64,000 nucleotides of DNA, from positions 18,487-82,486 of the forward strand of contig LQBI01000008.1 of assembly GCA_002030045.1 (NCBI GenBank). The letters run 5' to 3'. The stretch is from Candidatus Aegiribacteria sp. MLS_C (lineage in GTDB: Bacteria > Fermentibacterota > Fermentibacteria > Fermentibacterales > JCC-6). Position numbers and translations under genes: made by a program. The notes under the pieces are model-generated. The model did no database searches and was not told the origin of the DNA. It saw nothing but the letters and a program-made list of their open reading frames with translations. Of the stretch, positions 18,733 to 27,614 are shown piece by piece (within the stretch, counting starts at the first letter, position 1; every line of letters begins with the position of its first letter).

Positions 18733-19394
18733 TGAGAAAAACCACCCTGCTGACAGTCTTTGCGGTGCTGCTGGCGGCTGCGGGACCATCGGGAGCGGTC
18801 AACCCCAGGGCCGGGGCCATGCTCCGTTCCGCCGTCCTGCCCGGATGGGGCCAGATGCACCTGGGCCACGGGACCAGGGGAATAGTGTTCATGAGCCTGG
18901 ACCTTGTCACCTGGGCCGGCGTGGGCCTCTCCTACCTCGAGGGAACGTTCAGGCGTGACGACTACACGTGGCTTGCTGTGTCCGAGGCTGGTATATCGGT
19001 GGACGGAAGGCCCGGGGATTTCCTGGACGACATATCCGACTTCGACTCCAGCATGGAGTACAACGACTACATCCACAGGCTGGCCCGGTACTACTACCCC
19101 GACGATCCCGACGCCCAGCGCCAGTACTACGAGTCCCACGCAAGGTACGGCGACGATTCCTGGGACTGGTCCTCCGAGGAGGCGAGGGCGATGTTCGGAA
19201 GCCGACTCCGGGACAGCAGGGAGTGGTTCAGGCGGAGCCTCTACATAGCCGCCTTCGCCCTGGTCAACAGGGCCGTGAGCGTCATCGACGCATCACTGCT
19301 GGACGAGAACCGACCGGGGATGTACACTTCGCTCTCGTTCCCCGAGAAGCGTGATTTCTCCTCCTTCAGGTTCTCCGTGGGGGCACGGTTCTGA
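18732..19394 (+). CDS. DUF5683-type membrane-associated protein
   Basis: The 220-residue product has a signal peptide (MRKTTLLTVFAVLLAAAGPSGA) and the DUF5683 signature SAVLPGWGQMHLGHGTRG followed by a hydrophobic stretch (IVFMSLDLVTWAGVGLSYLE). A later segment (RRSLYIAAFALVNRAVSVIDA) is a second hydrophobic region. The end SFRFSVGARF resembles a strand plus terminal Phe. Members of this family are common in FCB genomes and are often near outer-membrane or secretion genes; their function is unknown. It overlaps its neighbours by TGATG at both ends, so it is translated as part of the secretion block. Confidence 0.75.
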   Translation: MRKTTLLTVFAVLLAAAGPSGAVNPRAGAMLRSAVLPGWGQMHLGHGTRGIVFMSLDLVTWAGVGLSYLEGTFRRDDYTWLAVSEAGISVDGRPGDFLDDISDFDSSMEYNDYIHRLARYYYPDDPDAQRQYYESHARYGDDSWDWSSEEARAMFGSRLRDSREWFRRSLYIAAFALVNRAVSVIDASLLDENRPGMYTSLSFPEKRDFSSFRFSVGARF

Positions 19395-21055
19395 TGGCGC
19401 CGCTACTGCTCGCCCTGTTGCTGGGCACGGCTCCCCGGGCGTACTGGACCGACGGCACGCTCCAGGTGCCGGGGCTGATGGAGATCGACAGGCGCCACGA
19501 CCCGGCATTCGAGCCCACCGGACCGCTGGCAGGCGCAAAGGGCCACGAGATAGGCGATACGATCAATTTCTGGTCCATCGACTACAGCGAGGACATTCCG
19601 AGGTTCTACCTGACGCCGGCGACCTGCAGGTACGTGGGCAACCACACCTACATCTTCGTGGAGGATTCCCAGTGGGGTGTCCACTACGACCAGGATGCGG
19701 TCAGCGCACTGGCGACGGCGCTGGAGACCGAGACCCCCTCGGGTCCGGGAGGGATCATGGACAAGGACATAGAAGTCTTCGGGCAGCCTCCCGACGCCAT
19801 AGACGGTGACCCCAGGGTCTATTTCCTGGTACTGAACATAAGGGACGGCTTCGATCCCCAGCAGGGCGGAGTCTACATCGCCGGCTTCTTCAGTCCCTAC
19901 AACCAGTTCACCGAGACCGAGGCCTACCTCTACTACGGGGGGCATTCCAACGAGGTGGAGATGCTCTACATAGACTGTTTCCCCTCGGACCAGTACGATG
20001 CGGCCTACACCGCCTCCCACGAGCTGGTCCACCTGATACAGTGGGGCATCGAGCCCTTCAGCTCCGAGGAGCTGTGGGTCATAGAGAACCAGGCCCAGTC
20101 GGGAACCTTCGTGTGCGGATACCCGGCCTTCCAGGTGGAGACATTCCTTGAGGTGGGCGGCATCACCCCCATCAAGTGGACCAGCCTCACCGACGACATA
20201 GAGTACGTGGCAGGCTACGGAGCCGGGTTCCTGTTCTTCTCCTACCTCTACGAGAACTACGGCGGCGACGATTTCCTGCACAGCTCGCTCAGGGTATCCG
20301 ACAGGGGAGTGTCAGGAGTGAGCGAGGCCATAAGGAACGCCACCGGTGAGACGCCCGACATGGACCAGGTGCTGGCCGATTGGATGCTGGCATGCTGGAT
20401 CGACGATCCCGGTTTCGGCGACGGAAGGTACGGCTGGGACGCTTTCCGCATCGCAGACTACGACACAGTGTCACCGGGGAACCGCGCCGGTCTCGACTAC
20501 TCCCGCATCATCGAATCGGACCCCTTCATCGATACCGGCCGACGCATGTCCTCCTACCAGGGAAGCTACTACCGGGTCGACCAGGGCGTCGGCGGCAGTT
20601 TCAGGGCCGACGGGTCGGGCCTGGGCGACATGAGGGCGTACCTCTTCGACGGCTCCGCGGGTATTCTGGAAGTACTGGACACGGGATCCTCCAACGACGT
20701 GGCCCTTTCACTTCCCCAGACCGGCGACGTTCTTCTCATGTGCAGCTCCTTCAGCGGCCTCGACCTGGATGTGGCGGCAGGTTCCGTCGCGTCCGCCTCC
20801 GATGATTTCGCCGTCTACCCGCAGCCCTGCCAGGGCACCCTCTACATGCAGTTCCTCTCGGACGGCGGGAGCGCCGAACTCTCGGTCTTCTCCGTCACCG
20901 GAGGGCTGGTGGGGACGGTGGAGTTCCCCTCAGTTGCAGGCGGTGAAGCCACTCTCGCCTACCCGGGAGCCTCAGAGCTCGCCTCGGGCACCTACTTCTA
21001 CAGGTTCACCCAGGGAGGAAGAGTGGAGACCGGTTCGTTCGCAGTTGTGCGCTAG
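19394..21055 (+). CDS. Secreted M30-like zinc metalloprotease with C-terminal sorting domain
   Basis: A 553-residue protein. The leader MAPLLLALLLGTAPRA is a short signal peptide. A zincin motif HELVH lies at 209-213 in AAYTASHELVHLIQWGIE, with WVIENQAQ about 25 residues on offering the third ligand (Glu), the arrangement seen in M30/hyicolysin-like peptidases. The segment GFLFFSYLYENYGGDDFLH is also typical of these gluzincins. The C-terminus (VYPQPCQGTLYMQFL, VFSVTGGLVGTV, LASGTYFYRFTQGG) is a Por-type sorting domain. It is therefore likely a secreted or surface protease exported by the same system as the M6 protease. Family placement below zincin level is uncertain. Confidence 0.82.
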   Translation: MAPLLLALLLGTAPRAYWTDGTLQVPGLMEIDRRHDPAFEPTGPLAGAKGHEIGDTINFWSIDYSEDIPRFYLTPATCRYVGNHTYIFVEDSQWGVHYDQDAVSALATALETETPSGPGGIMDKDIEVFGQPPDAIDGDPRVYFLVLNIRDGFDPQQGGVYIAGFFSPYNQFTETEAYLYYGGHSNEVEMLYIDCFPSDQYDAAYTASHELVHLIQWGIEPFSSEELWVIENQAQSGTFVCGYPAFQVETFLEVGGITPIKWTSLTDDIEYVAGYGAGFLFFSYLYENYGGDDFLHSSLRVSDRGVSGVSEAIRNATGETPDMDQVLADWMLACWIDDPGFGDGRYGWDAFRIADYDTVSPGNRAGLDYSRIIESDPFIDTGRRMSSYQGSYYRVDQGVGGSFRADGSGLGDMRAYLFDGSAGILEVLDTGSSNDVALSLPQTGDVLLMCSSFSGLDLDVAAGSVASASDDFAVYPQPCQGTLYMQFLSDGGSAELSVFSVTGGLVGTVEFPSVAGGEATLAYPGASELASGTYFYRFTQGGRVETGSFAVVR

Positions 21056-21803
21056 GAGGATCCTCTCCGCGCTGTCACTGCTGGTCGCCCTGCAGCCGCT
21101 CCATTCAGCACCTGTATCCGCCTTTGCCGAATCCCGCCGGGTGACCTTCCCTCCGGACCTTGTGGACGCCTCCATCGATGGAAGCGGAGACATCTACCTC
21201 CTCCTGAGGGGGATGCCCCACCTGGTGGTCCTCAGAGCCGACGGCTCGAGCGAGGAGTACGATCTCCGGGAGATAACCGTTCCGGGAGGTCTGCACCTGG
21301 ACCAGGGCTGGGGATGGTACGCCACCGGGGAACTGTCGGGAACCCTGTACCGCTACGACAGGAACGGAGTGATGACGGGATCCTGGGATGCCCCCGGTCT
21401 TCCCGGGGATGTCTGCGTGGCAGGGCTGTCCGTACTGTACGTTTCCCGTACCGACGGGACCGTGAGGTCCGTCAGGGACCCGGAGGAGGAACTTCTCGGT
21501 CTGGAGGGGTCGGGGGACGGCCAGCTGACTCCGATGGGGAGAAGGTTCGTCTACTCCTCCCCGGACGAGTCCATGGTGCTCGACGAGTACAACTCCCCCC
21601 TGCCCCTGCCCGCCTCGGGAATATGGACTGCCGCCGGAGAGGAACTGGTGCTGCTGACCGATTCGTGCGTATGCACCCGGGAGGGCCTGGAACTCTTCAG
21701 GCTGCCTCCCGGGGAGACCTTCGGAAGGATCTCCCTCGCGGGAGGAGGGGCCTTCTGCCTCCTCTGGTCGCCGGGAGAGGAGAAGGCTCTGGTACTGAGG
21801 TGA
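21045..21803 (+). CDS. Small exported beta-propeller-like protein of the secretion block
   Basis: The frame overlapping the end of the M30-like gene encodes a 252-residue protein if it starts at TTG 21045, the choice that gives a basic n-region and hydrophobic leader (ARRILSALSLLVALQPLHSA). An AGGAGG at 21054-21059 would suit a start a little downstream, but no ATG, GTG or TTG is available there. Repeats such as GSGDIYLLLRGMPHLVVLRA, GLHLDQGWGWYATGELSGTL and GLSVLYVSRTDGTVRSV resemble NHL/six-bladed propeller blades. Its stop overlaps the next gene (GTGA). It may be a periplasmic partner of the large outer-membrane protein; that is inference from position. Confidence 0.7.
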   Translation: MCARRILSALSLLVALQPLHSAPVSAFAESRRVTFPPDLVDASIDGSGDIYLLLRGMPHLVVLRADGSSEEYDLREITVPGGLHLDQGWGWYATGELSGTLYRYDRNGVMTGSWDAPGLPGDVCVAGLSVLYVSRTDGTVRSVRDPEEELLGLEGSGDGQLTPMGRRFVYSSPDESMVLDEYNSPLPLPASGIWTAAGEELVLLTDSCVCTREGLELFRLPPGETFGRISLAGGGAFCLLWSPGEEKALVLR

Positions 21804-24800
21804 TCCAGGGAGCCGTCCTCATGATGGCCATTTCCGCGATGACCCTGGAGTTCAGGGGCGACGGAGGGGAGTTCTTTCAGGTCCCCGACTCGTTGTGGAT
21901 CGAACCGGGCACCCTCACGGCAACGGTAGACGGCGATACCGTAGAGGTCACGGCTGGAGCCTCCGGTTCCAGGACCGGTGTATTCCTCTCTCCGGCTCCT
22001 CCCACCGACAGCAGGGTGATCGTCTCCTTCGACACGCTCCCTCTGGGTGTGCCCTCCACCGTTGTTCTGGACGTTGGTTTCGCCGGCGGAAGGACTATCG
22101 AGCAGCTTCCCGTCCATTCCTCCGACCCGTTCATGGAGAGAGGCCTGTACATCTCGGGTTCGAAGAGGATAGGCTTCTCCGTGGGCGACGGAGGCGGACT
22201 GGACCAGGGGACGAGGATATCGGTGGAGGGTACGGCGGCTCCGGGAATAACCGTCTCCGGAAGCGTCACCGACCAGAACCTGGCATCGGGGCAGTACTCG
22301 TCGGAACTGGTATCCCAGCTGGACAGGGTGTTCTTCCTCGTTGACGGCGGAAAGTGGCGGGCCAGGCTGGGCGACATGGAATGGACCAGCGGCGGGGGGG
22401 AGACCGGTCCGCTCTCCTGGAGACGCGAGGTGAGCGGCATCGACGGGTTCGGTCAGCTCTCGGACCGGTATTCGGCGTCGGCCGGGTACGGCACTTCCGG
22501 CGATTCACGGCAGAGGACCGTTTTCTACACGCAGGAAGGCGTCCAGGGACCCTATCAGGTTACTTCCGGATGGGAGGTGGTCCCCGGGAGCGAGAGGGTC
22601 TGGCTGGACGGGGAACTCATGACCAGGGGCGCCACCGGGGATTACGTCATGGAATACTCGGCCGGCCTGGTCACCTTCACCTCCTCGAGGCTCATCAGGA
22701 ACGACCAGAGGGTGGAGATAACCTTCTTCCAGAGGGGGGACGGGTTCAGGAAGGACCTGGTGACTGCGGCCGGTTCCTACGGCAGCGGTCCCCTCACCAT
22801 AGAGGTGAAAGGTCTCCTCGCCGAGGACGACAGGGGTTCTCCCCTTGGCTTCGTGCTGACCGAGGAGGCCGTGGAGGTGCTTTCCCGGGCCGGAGAGGAC
22901 CCTTCGGAAGCCTGGGTGGACGGGGCCGAGTACGTCGGGGAGGGCCAGGGCAACTACACGCTCGATTCCCTGGGACATTTCGTCTACATGGGACCCGACC
23001 AGGGGGACTGGACGGTGGTCTTCGGCCGTCCGCCGGAGGACCCGGGCGACTACATATACGACAGTTCCCTGGGAGGCTACCTCTGGGTGGGAGAGGGTAT
23101 GGGGACCCATCTTCCCAGGCAGTACGTGCAGATACCATCGGGTTACAGGACCGGCGGGGCGGTCATGGCCCTGGACGGGGACCTGCTTCACCTCGGAATG
23201 GAACTGGCCGTCTCCCGGAGGACCGGGAACATGTTCAATCCCGGCGCAACCACCAGGGAGGGGGTATTCCTGAAAGCCTCCGGGCTCATGGACTTCTGGG
23301 AGGACGGTCCCGGACTGGGGCTGGGAGGCAGGCTGGTATCCGAGGGCTACAGGCCTCCGGGGGAGCTGGAGTCCGACAGCTCCCTTGCGGCATGGTCACT
23401 GCCCCCCGGGCATTCGGGCAACGACCAGCTGGTGGAGATGAGCATCGGCGGTGAGGCGCTCCTTCTCTCCAGCGGCGGCAGGTTCCTGGAGACCGGGGGC
23501 ATCATCGAGAGCTACAGGGTGGTCTCGAGACCCGTACTGGCAGGCGTCGGGCTCACCGCCACCTGCGGCTGGCTTGGCAGAACGGGCACCGACAGCCTGT
23601 CCGAGGGGAAAAACTCCCGGTACGGGGTCTCGGGAATGCCGGTCCATGGAACGCTCAGGCCCTTCGCGGGCCTCGATCTCTACAGCGAGGCCTGGACGGA
23701 CAGCCTCTCGGGAAGGGTGGGGACCGGCCACGCCGGTATGCTCCTGGATGCCGGGAGCACAACGGGTCTACTCCGCATGGAGGTCCAGAGGGACGACCGG
23801 ACCGGCGGGACCTCCGAAGGCCCGTTCACAGTATGGAGAGGCAGGATAGAGGGTTCCGGTCCCGCGGGAAGCCTCAGGCTGAAGGGAAGCGCGGAACACT
23901 CCTCCACCTACTACGACACGGGAGGAAATCTGCAGGCCGACGCGGTGAGGGTGACCCTCTCCGGCACCGCGGGGGGCGTATGGTCCGAGACCGTGTACAG
24001 CGGCTCCGGAACCGTCAGCAGTTCACTGGACGTAGTGTACGTGTACGCAGGAGAGGGTGAGGGGGACTACAGCTACGACCCGGAGAGCGGGGAGTACTAC
24101 CCTGATCCCGACGGGGACTATCTGATAAGCTACCAGCCGGGAACACAGGGAGGCAAGGTGACGTCCGCCTCCATCGAGAACACCGTCACCTGGGCCGAGG
24201 CGTCGCACGGCTTCAGTTCCAGGGCCACCGTCTCCTCCACAAGCGCGGAGGACCGGTCCAGCGCCCTGCTTCTCTACGGAGCCTTCGACAGCGGACAGGA
24301 AGGGGGCTACAGCCTGGAGTCATCCCCATGGCTCCGCTGGGAGGATGAATTCCTGGCCAGGCTCGGCTTCACCGGGGCGCTCAGCGACCAGAGGGTGGCC
24401 TACAGCGGCGCCGGATTGCGGCGGAAGAGGGCATGGTCACTTCGGGCGGCCCCTCAGCTCATCCCCTTCGAGGAACTGGTGGTGGACCTGTCCGCCAGGA
24501 TCTGGAGGGAGGAGGACGAACTCTACAGCCCAAGGGACGTCAGAGGGACGAGGCTGGAGGTTGACCCTGCCCTGGAGGTGCTTGCCGGGCTCAGACCCGG
24601 TTTGCTGGGGGCCTGGGAGACCCGCAGGGAGGTCGTATCGGGGCTTTCCGAATACATGCTGGAGGCGGGGCCTCACGTATCCTGGACCGGAGGAGGATGG
24701 ACCGCCACCGCCAGGTTGACCGCAGGATACATACCCGGCGAAGGGGACCTTCCCGCATGGTTCTTCGACGGAAACGACTTCGGGGTTTCCTGGAGGGCGT

Positions 24801-24922
24801 CTGCAAGAGTGGGCAGGAGCCTCGCGTCCGGTCTGGACATGAGCGTCTTCTACTGGGGGAGGAGACCGGCAGGGGGCGAGCTGAGCCAGAGGGCCGGCCT
24901 GGAGGGGACGGTGAACTTCTGA
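21800..24922 (+). CDS. Large outer-membrane beta-barrel candidate (1040 residues), possible type IX translocon-like protein
   Basis: The start GTG 21800 overlaps the preceding TGA; an ATG at 21821 is an alternative. After a short leader come Ig-like beta domains (about 20-170), then a long run of alternating strands (LSWRREVSGIDGFGQL, SAGYGTSGDS, ARVGRSLASGLDMSVFYWG) ending GLEGTVNF, consistent with a large barrel with terminal Phe. Segments like GDYVMEYSAGLVTFTSSR resemble strands in SprA/Sov-type proteins. A motif of the form GEGxGxYxYDxxxGxY followed by xGDY recurs at about residues 377-404, 416-435 and 744-776. At 1040 residues it is about half the size of SprA, so identity with the type IX pore is a hypothesis. 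TGATG couples it to the Omp85 gene. Confidence 0.65.
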   Translation: MIQGAVLMMAISAMTLEFRGDGGEFFQVPDSLWIEPGTLTATVDGDTVEVTAGASGSRTGVFLSPAPPTDSRVIVSFDTLPLGVPSTVVLDVGFAGGRTIEQLPVHSSDPFMERGLYISGSKRIGFSVGDGGGLDQGTRISVEGTAAPGITVSGSVTDQNLASGQYSSELVSQLDRVFFLVDGGKWRARLGDMEWTSGGGETGPLSWRREVSGIDGFGQLSDRYSASAGYGTSGDSRQRTVFYTQEGVQGPYQVTSGWEVVPGSERVWLDGELMTRGATGDYVMEYSAGLVTFTSSRLIRNDQRVEITFFQRGDGFRKDLVTAAGSYGSGPLTIEVKGLLAEDDRGSPLGFVLTEEAVEVLSRAGEDPSEAWVDGAEYVGEGQGNYTLDSLGHFVYMGPDQGDWTVVFGRPPEDPGDYIYDSSLGGYLWVGEGMGTHLPRQYVQIPSGYRTGGAVMALDGDLLHLGMELAVSRRTGNMFNPGATTREGVFLKASGLMDFWEDGPGLGLGGRLVSEGYRPPGELESDSSLAAWSLPPGHSGNDQLVEMSIGGEALLLSSGGRFLETGGIIESYRVVSRPVLAGVGLTATCGWLGRTGTDSLSEGKNSRYGVSGMPVHGTLRPFAGLDLYSEAWTDSLSGRVGTGHAGMLLDAGSTTGLLRMEVQRDDRTGGTSEGPFTVWRGRIEGSGPAGSLRLKGSAEHSSTYYDTGGNLQADAVRVTLSGTAGGVWSETVYSGSGTVSSSLDVVYVYAGEGEGDYSYDPESGEYYPDPDGDYLISYQPGTQGGKVTSASIENTVTWAEASHGFSSRATVSSTSAEDRSSALLLYGAFDSGQEGGYSLESSPWLRWEDEFLARLGFTGALSDQRVAYSGAGLRRKRAWSLRAAPQLIPFEELVVDLSARIWREEDELYSPRDVRGTRLEVDPALEVLAGLRPGLLGAWETRREVVSGLSEYMLEAGPHVSWTGGGWTATARLTAGYIPGEGDLPAWFFDGNDFGVSWRASARVGRSLASGLDMSVFYWGRRPAGGELSQRAGLEGTVNF

Positions 24923-26280
24923 TGCCGCACCTGGTCTGGCTGCTCCTCGTGATGACCCCCTCCGCCGGGGATATGCTGTCGGTGGAGATGGGGGGCAGTC
25001 CGCCGGTCCCGGAACTCTACCAGCTGGACCTGGATTCTGTGGTCCTCTCAGACTCCTCAATAGCACTTCTTCAGGAAAGGCTGCTGCAGTGGTACCTGGA
25101 GGAGGGCTATCCCTTCGCCTCGGCGGGTCTCTACCTGTCCTCGCCGGGGACCCTGGCGGTGAACGCCGTGCCGGGAAGGAGGGCCCTCCTTGAAGAGGTG
25201 CGGATATCGGGAATGCCCGGCACCAGGCCCGAGGTGTTCGTCAGGCTCCTTCCCATGAAGCCCGGCGACCCCTACAGCAGGGAGGCGGTGGAGGAGTGGG
25301 TATCCAGGCTGGAGAACCTGAGTTTCGTCGGATCGGTGGGACAGACCCGGCTCCTTCTGGGCAGACTGGGTAACCTGGTCCTGGAGCAGGACCTGGAGAA
25401 GGGCAGCTCGGGTTATTTCTCGGCCTCCATGGACTGGCAGGGCGATTACCTTGAAGGCATGGGAGAGGTCCTCTTCCTCAACCTGGCTGGTACCGCCAGG
25501 GAACTTGAGATAACCGGACGGACCACCGAATGGGGAGGGTTCAACGCTTACCTGAGGTACCGCGAGCCGTGGATATTCGGAATTCCCCTCTCTCTCCAGC
25601 TTGAGCTGTCCCAGGACACTCCGGAGAGCGCCTGGGTCAACAGGGAGGGGAGCCTCACAGGCATATGGAGCTTCGGCGGTATCGAACTCATGGGCGGCGC
25701 CGGACTGTGGAGGGGCTATCCACCGGACGGGGACGAGGAGCGGTACGACTTCGGGCTTGCCGGCATCTCCTACTCAACCAGGCGGCGGGTTTCCCAGGGA
25801 TTCCGGGGCCTGGTCCTGGAAATGGAGGGCAGGACCGGCAACAGGACCGGAGGGGATTCCACCGGCATCCTCACCATGGCCGAAATGACGGTTCGGTACG
25901 ACCGTTACAGTGGACCCCTCGGTTACGGCGGAAGCCTCCTGGCAGGCGGAGTGATGCAGGGGGACTGGTTCACCGGTCTTCTTCAGCGGCTTGGAGGACA
26001 GTCCACCCTGAGGGGATATCCCGAGGATGCCTTCAGGGGCGTCAGGTATGCCGTAGCAAGGCCGGAGGTCTCGCTGGGAGAGACTGAGACCAGGGTCTAC
26101 GTGTTCACCGACCTGGCCGCAGTGCTGACCGACGGGGACGAGACCCGGTATCCTGCGGGTGCCGGAGCGGGGATAAGGGGCAGGAGCGGCGCCTTCAAGG
26201 CCGACGCCGCAGTGGGTTTCCCCCTGGGGGAAGGCGTGGGGAGCGCAAGGGTATACCTGCGTCTCACGGCTTCGATGTGA
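24922..26280 (+). CDS. Omp85-superfamily outer-membrane protein (POTRA plus surface-antigen barrel)
   Basis: A 452-residue protein starting at the ATG of a TGATG overlap. After a signal peptide (MPHLVWLLLVMTPSAG) a POTRA-like segment appears (LLQWYLEEGYPFASAGLYL, then LLEEVRISGMPGTRPEVFV, then MKPGDPYSREAVEEWVSRLE). A barrel of about 300 residues follows with the Omp85 hallmark GGQSTLRGYPEDAFRG near residue 360, then YAVARPEVSL and a final RVYLRLTASM. Family members insert or secrete outer-membrane proteins (BamA, TamA, TpsB). One or two POTRA domains make it closer to TamA or a Bacteroidota-style accessory Omp85 than to BamA. It is the last gene of the secretion block. Confidence 0.82.
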   Translation: MPHLVWLLLVMTPSAGDMLSVEMGGSPPVPELYQLDLDSVVLSDSSIALLQERLLQWYLEEGYPFASAGLYLSSPGTLAVNAVPGRRALLEEVRISGMPGTRPEVFVRLLPMKPGDPYSREAVEEWVSRLENLSFVGSVGQTRLLLGRLGNLVLEQDLEKGSSGYFSASMDWQGDYLEGMGEVLFLNLAGTARELEITGRTTEWGGFNAYLRYREPWIFGIPLSLQLELSQDTPESAWVNREGSLTGIWSFGGIELMGGAGLWRGYPPDGDEERYDFGLAGISYSTRRRVSQGFRGLVLEMEGRTGNRTGGDSTGILTMAEMTVRYDRYSGPLGYGGSLLAGGVMQGDWFTGLLQRLGGQSTLRGYPEDAFRGVRYAVARPEVSLGETETRVYVFTDLAAVLTDGDETRYPAGAGAGIRGRSGAFKADAAVGFPLGEGVGSARVYLRLTASM

Positions 26281-26359
26281 CGGAGTTATTATTCTTGCTG
26301 AAGGACAGTCTTCGCGGGCAGTGCGGAAGACCCCCGCACCGGAAATGCAGAAAGGCGAC

Positions 26360-27592
26360 ATGATGGCAGCCAGAAAACAGGTGGTCATATCAGCGGAGAT
26401 CCTCTACGACGGACGGGGTAGCAGGGAGAACTGCACCGTGGTGGTGGAGGACGGCGCAGTTGCAGATATCACCGGCAGGAAGATGAAGGCCGACTTCACC
26501 GGTTTCGTCACCCCTGCTTTCATAGACGCCCATTCACACATCGGCATGGACAGGGAGGGTGAACCCTGGACCGAGTCGGAGACCAACGACGTCCTGAACC
26601 AGATCCTTCCCGTGAACGATCCCCTGAACAGCATCTATTTCGACGACAGGGCCTTTGCTGACGCGGTGGACTTCGGCGTACTCTACAGCTGCGTGGTACC
26701 CGGCAGCGGCAACCTGCTGGGAGGAAGGGCCAGGGTCATCAGGAACTTCGTGCCCCACCGCAAGGAGGCTCTGGTAAGCGACTACGGGTTCAAGATGGCC
26801 CTGGGGTACAACCCCCGCTCCACCACCGACTGGAAGGGGGACAGGCCCAGCACCAGGATGGGCGTCTACGCCATGCTGGAGCAGAAGTTCGATGACGTCC
26901 TCCTGAAGAGGAAGAAGGCTCTCCTGAAGAAGGAGAGGGAACACCACAAGCTGGAGCAGGACACCAGGGAGAAGGACCTGCCGAAGAAGGAGAGGAAGTT
27001 CCTGGAGGAGGCGATCGAAACCGAATACCGGCAGACCTTCTCTCCGGCGGACAACGCCCTTCTGGAGCTTCTTGACGGCAGCAAGACCGCCAAGGTACAC
27101 GTCCACAAGGAGGACGACGTCCTCTACCTCATCGACCTGGCAAGGAGGTACTCCCTCAGGGTGACCGCCGACCACACCTGCGACGTCTTCCACAGGGAGG
27201 TATTCGACGAGCTGGGGAAGGCGGACATTCCGGTCGTGTACGGGCCCATGGGTTCCCTGAACTACAAGGTCGAGCTGAAGCACGCGTACTACCAGAACGC
27301 CGCGCTGCTGATGAAATCCAGGGCCTTCTTCGGGCTGATGACCGATCACCCGGTGATAATGTCGCCCGCGCTGCGGGACAGCCTGAAGTTCTTCCTCATC
27401 GCCGGCATGAAGCCCGAGGAGGCGATATCCCTGATAACGTGGAGGAACGCGAGAATCCTGGGTATCGACGACAGGCTCGGCACCGTCGAGAAGGGCAGGA
27501 CCGCCAGCCTGCTGGTCTGGGACCGCCATCCGCTGGACCTGGCGGCCTTCCCGCGGATGGTCATGGCGGAGGGAAAGATCATAAGGAAGTGA
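26360..27592 (+). CDS. Amidohydrolase-family metal-dependent hydrolase
   Basis: A 410-residue cytoplasmic enzyme from ATG 26360 (AAAGG four bases upstream; 26363 is a second ATG). The amidohydrolase hallmarks are FIDAHSHIGM (HxH metal ligands), KVHVHKEDD, RVTADHTCD and MTDHPVIMS, plus the terminal composite-domain pattern DDRLGTVEKGRTASLLVWD. It is imidazolonepropionase/dihydroorotase-like in organisation; substrate unknown. An unusual lysine/glutamate-rich insert (about 180-225, KRKKALLKKEREHHKLEQD) forms a predicted helical arm. No signal peptide. Confidence 0.85.
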   Translation: MMAARKQVVISAEILYDGRGSRENCTVVVEDGAVADITGRKMKADFTGFVTPAFIDAHSHIGMDREGEPWTESETNDVLNQILPVNDPLNSIYFDDRAFADAVDFGVLYSCVVPGSGNLLGGRARVIRNFVPHRKEALVSDYGFKMALGYNPRSTTDWKGDRPSTRMGVYAMLEQKFDDVLLKRKKALLKKEREHHKLEQDTREKDLPKKERKFLEEAIETEYRQTFSPADNALLELLDGSKTAKVHVHKEDDVLYLIDLARRYSLRVTADHTCDVFHREVFDELGKADIPVVYGPMGSLNYKVELKHAYYQNAALLMKSRAFFGLMTDHPVIMSPALRDSLKFFLIAGMKPEEAISLITWRNARILGIDDRLGTVEKGRTASLLVWDRHPLDLAAFPRMVMAEGKIIRK

Positions 27593-27614
27593 AGAGAGGG
27601 AGAGAAGGGATGAT

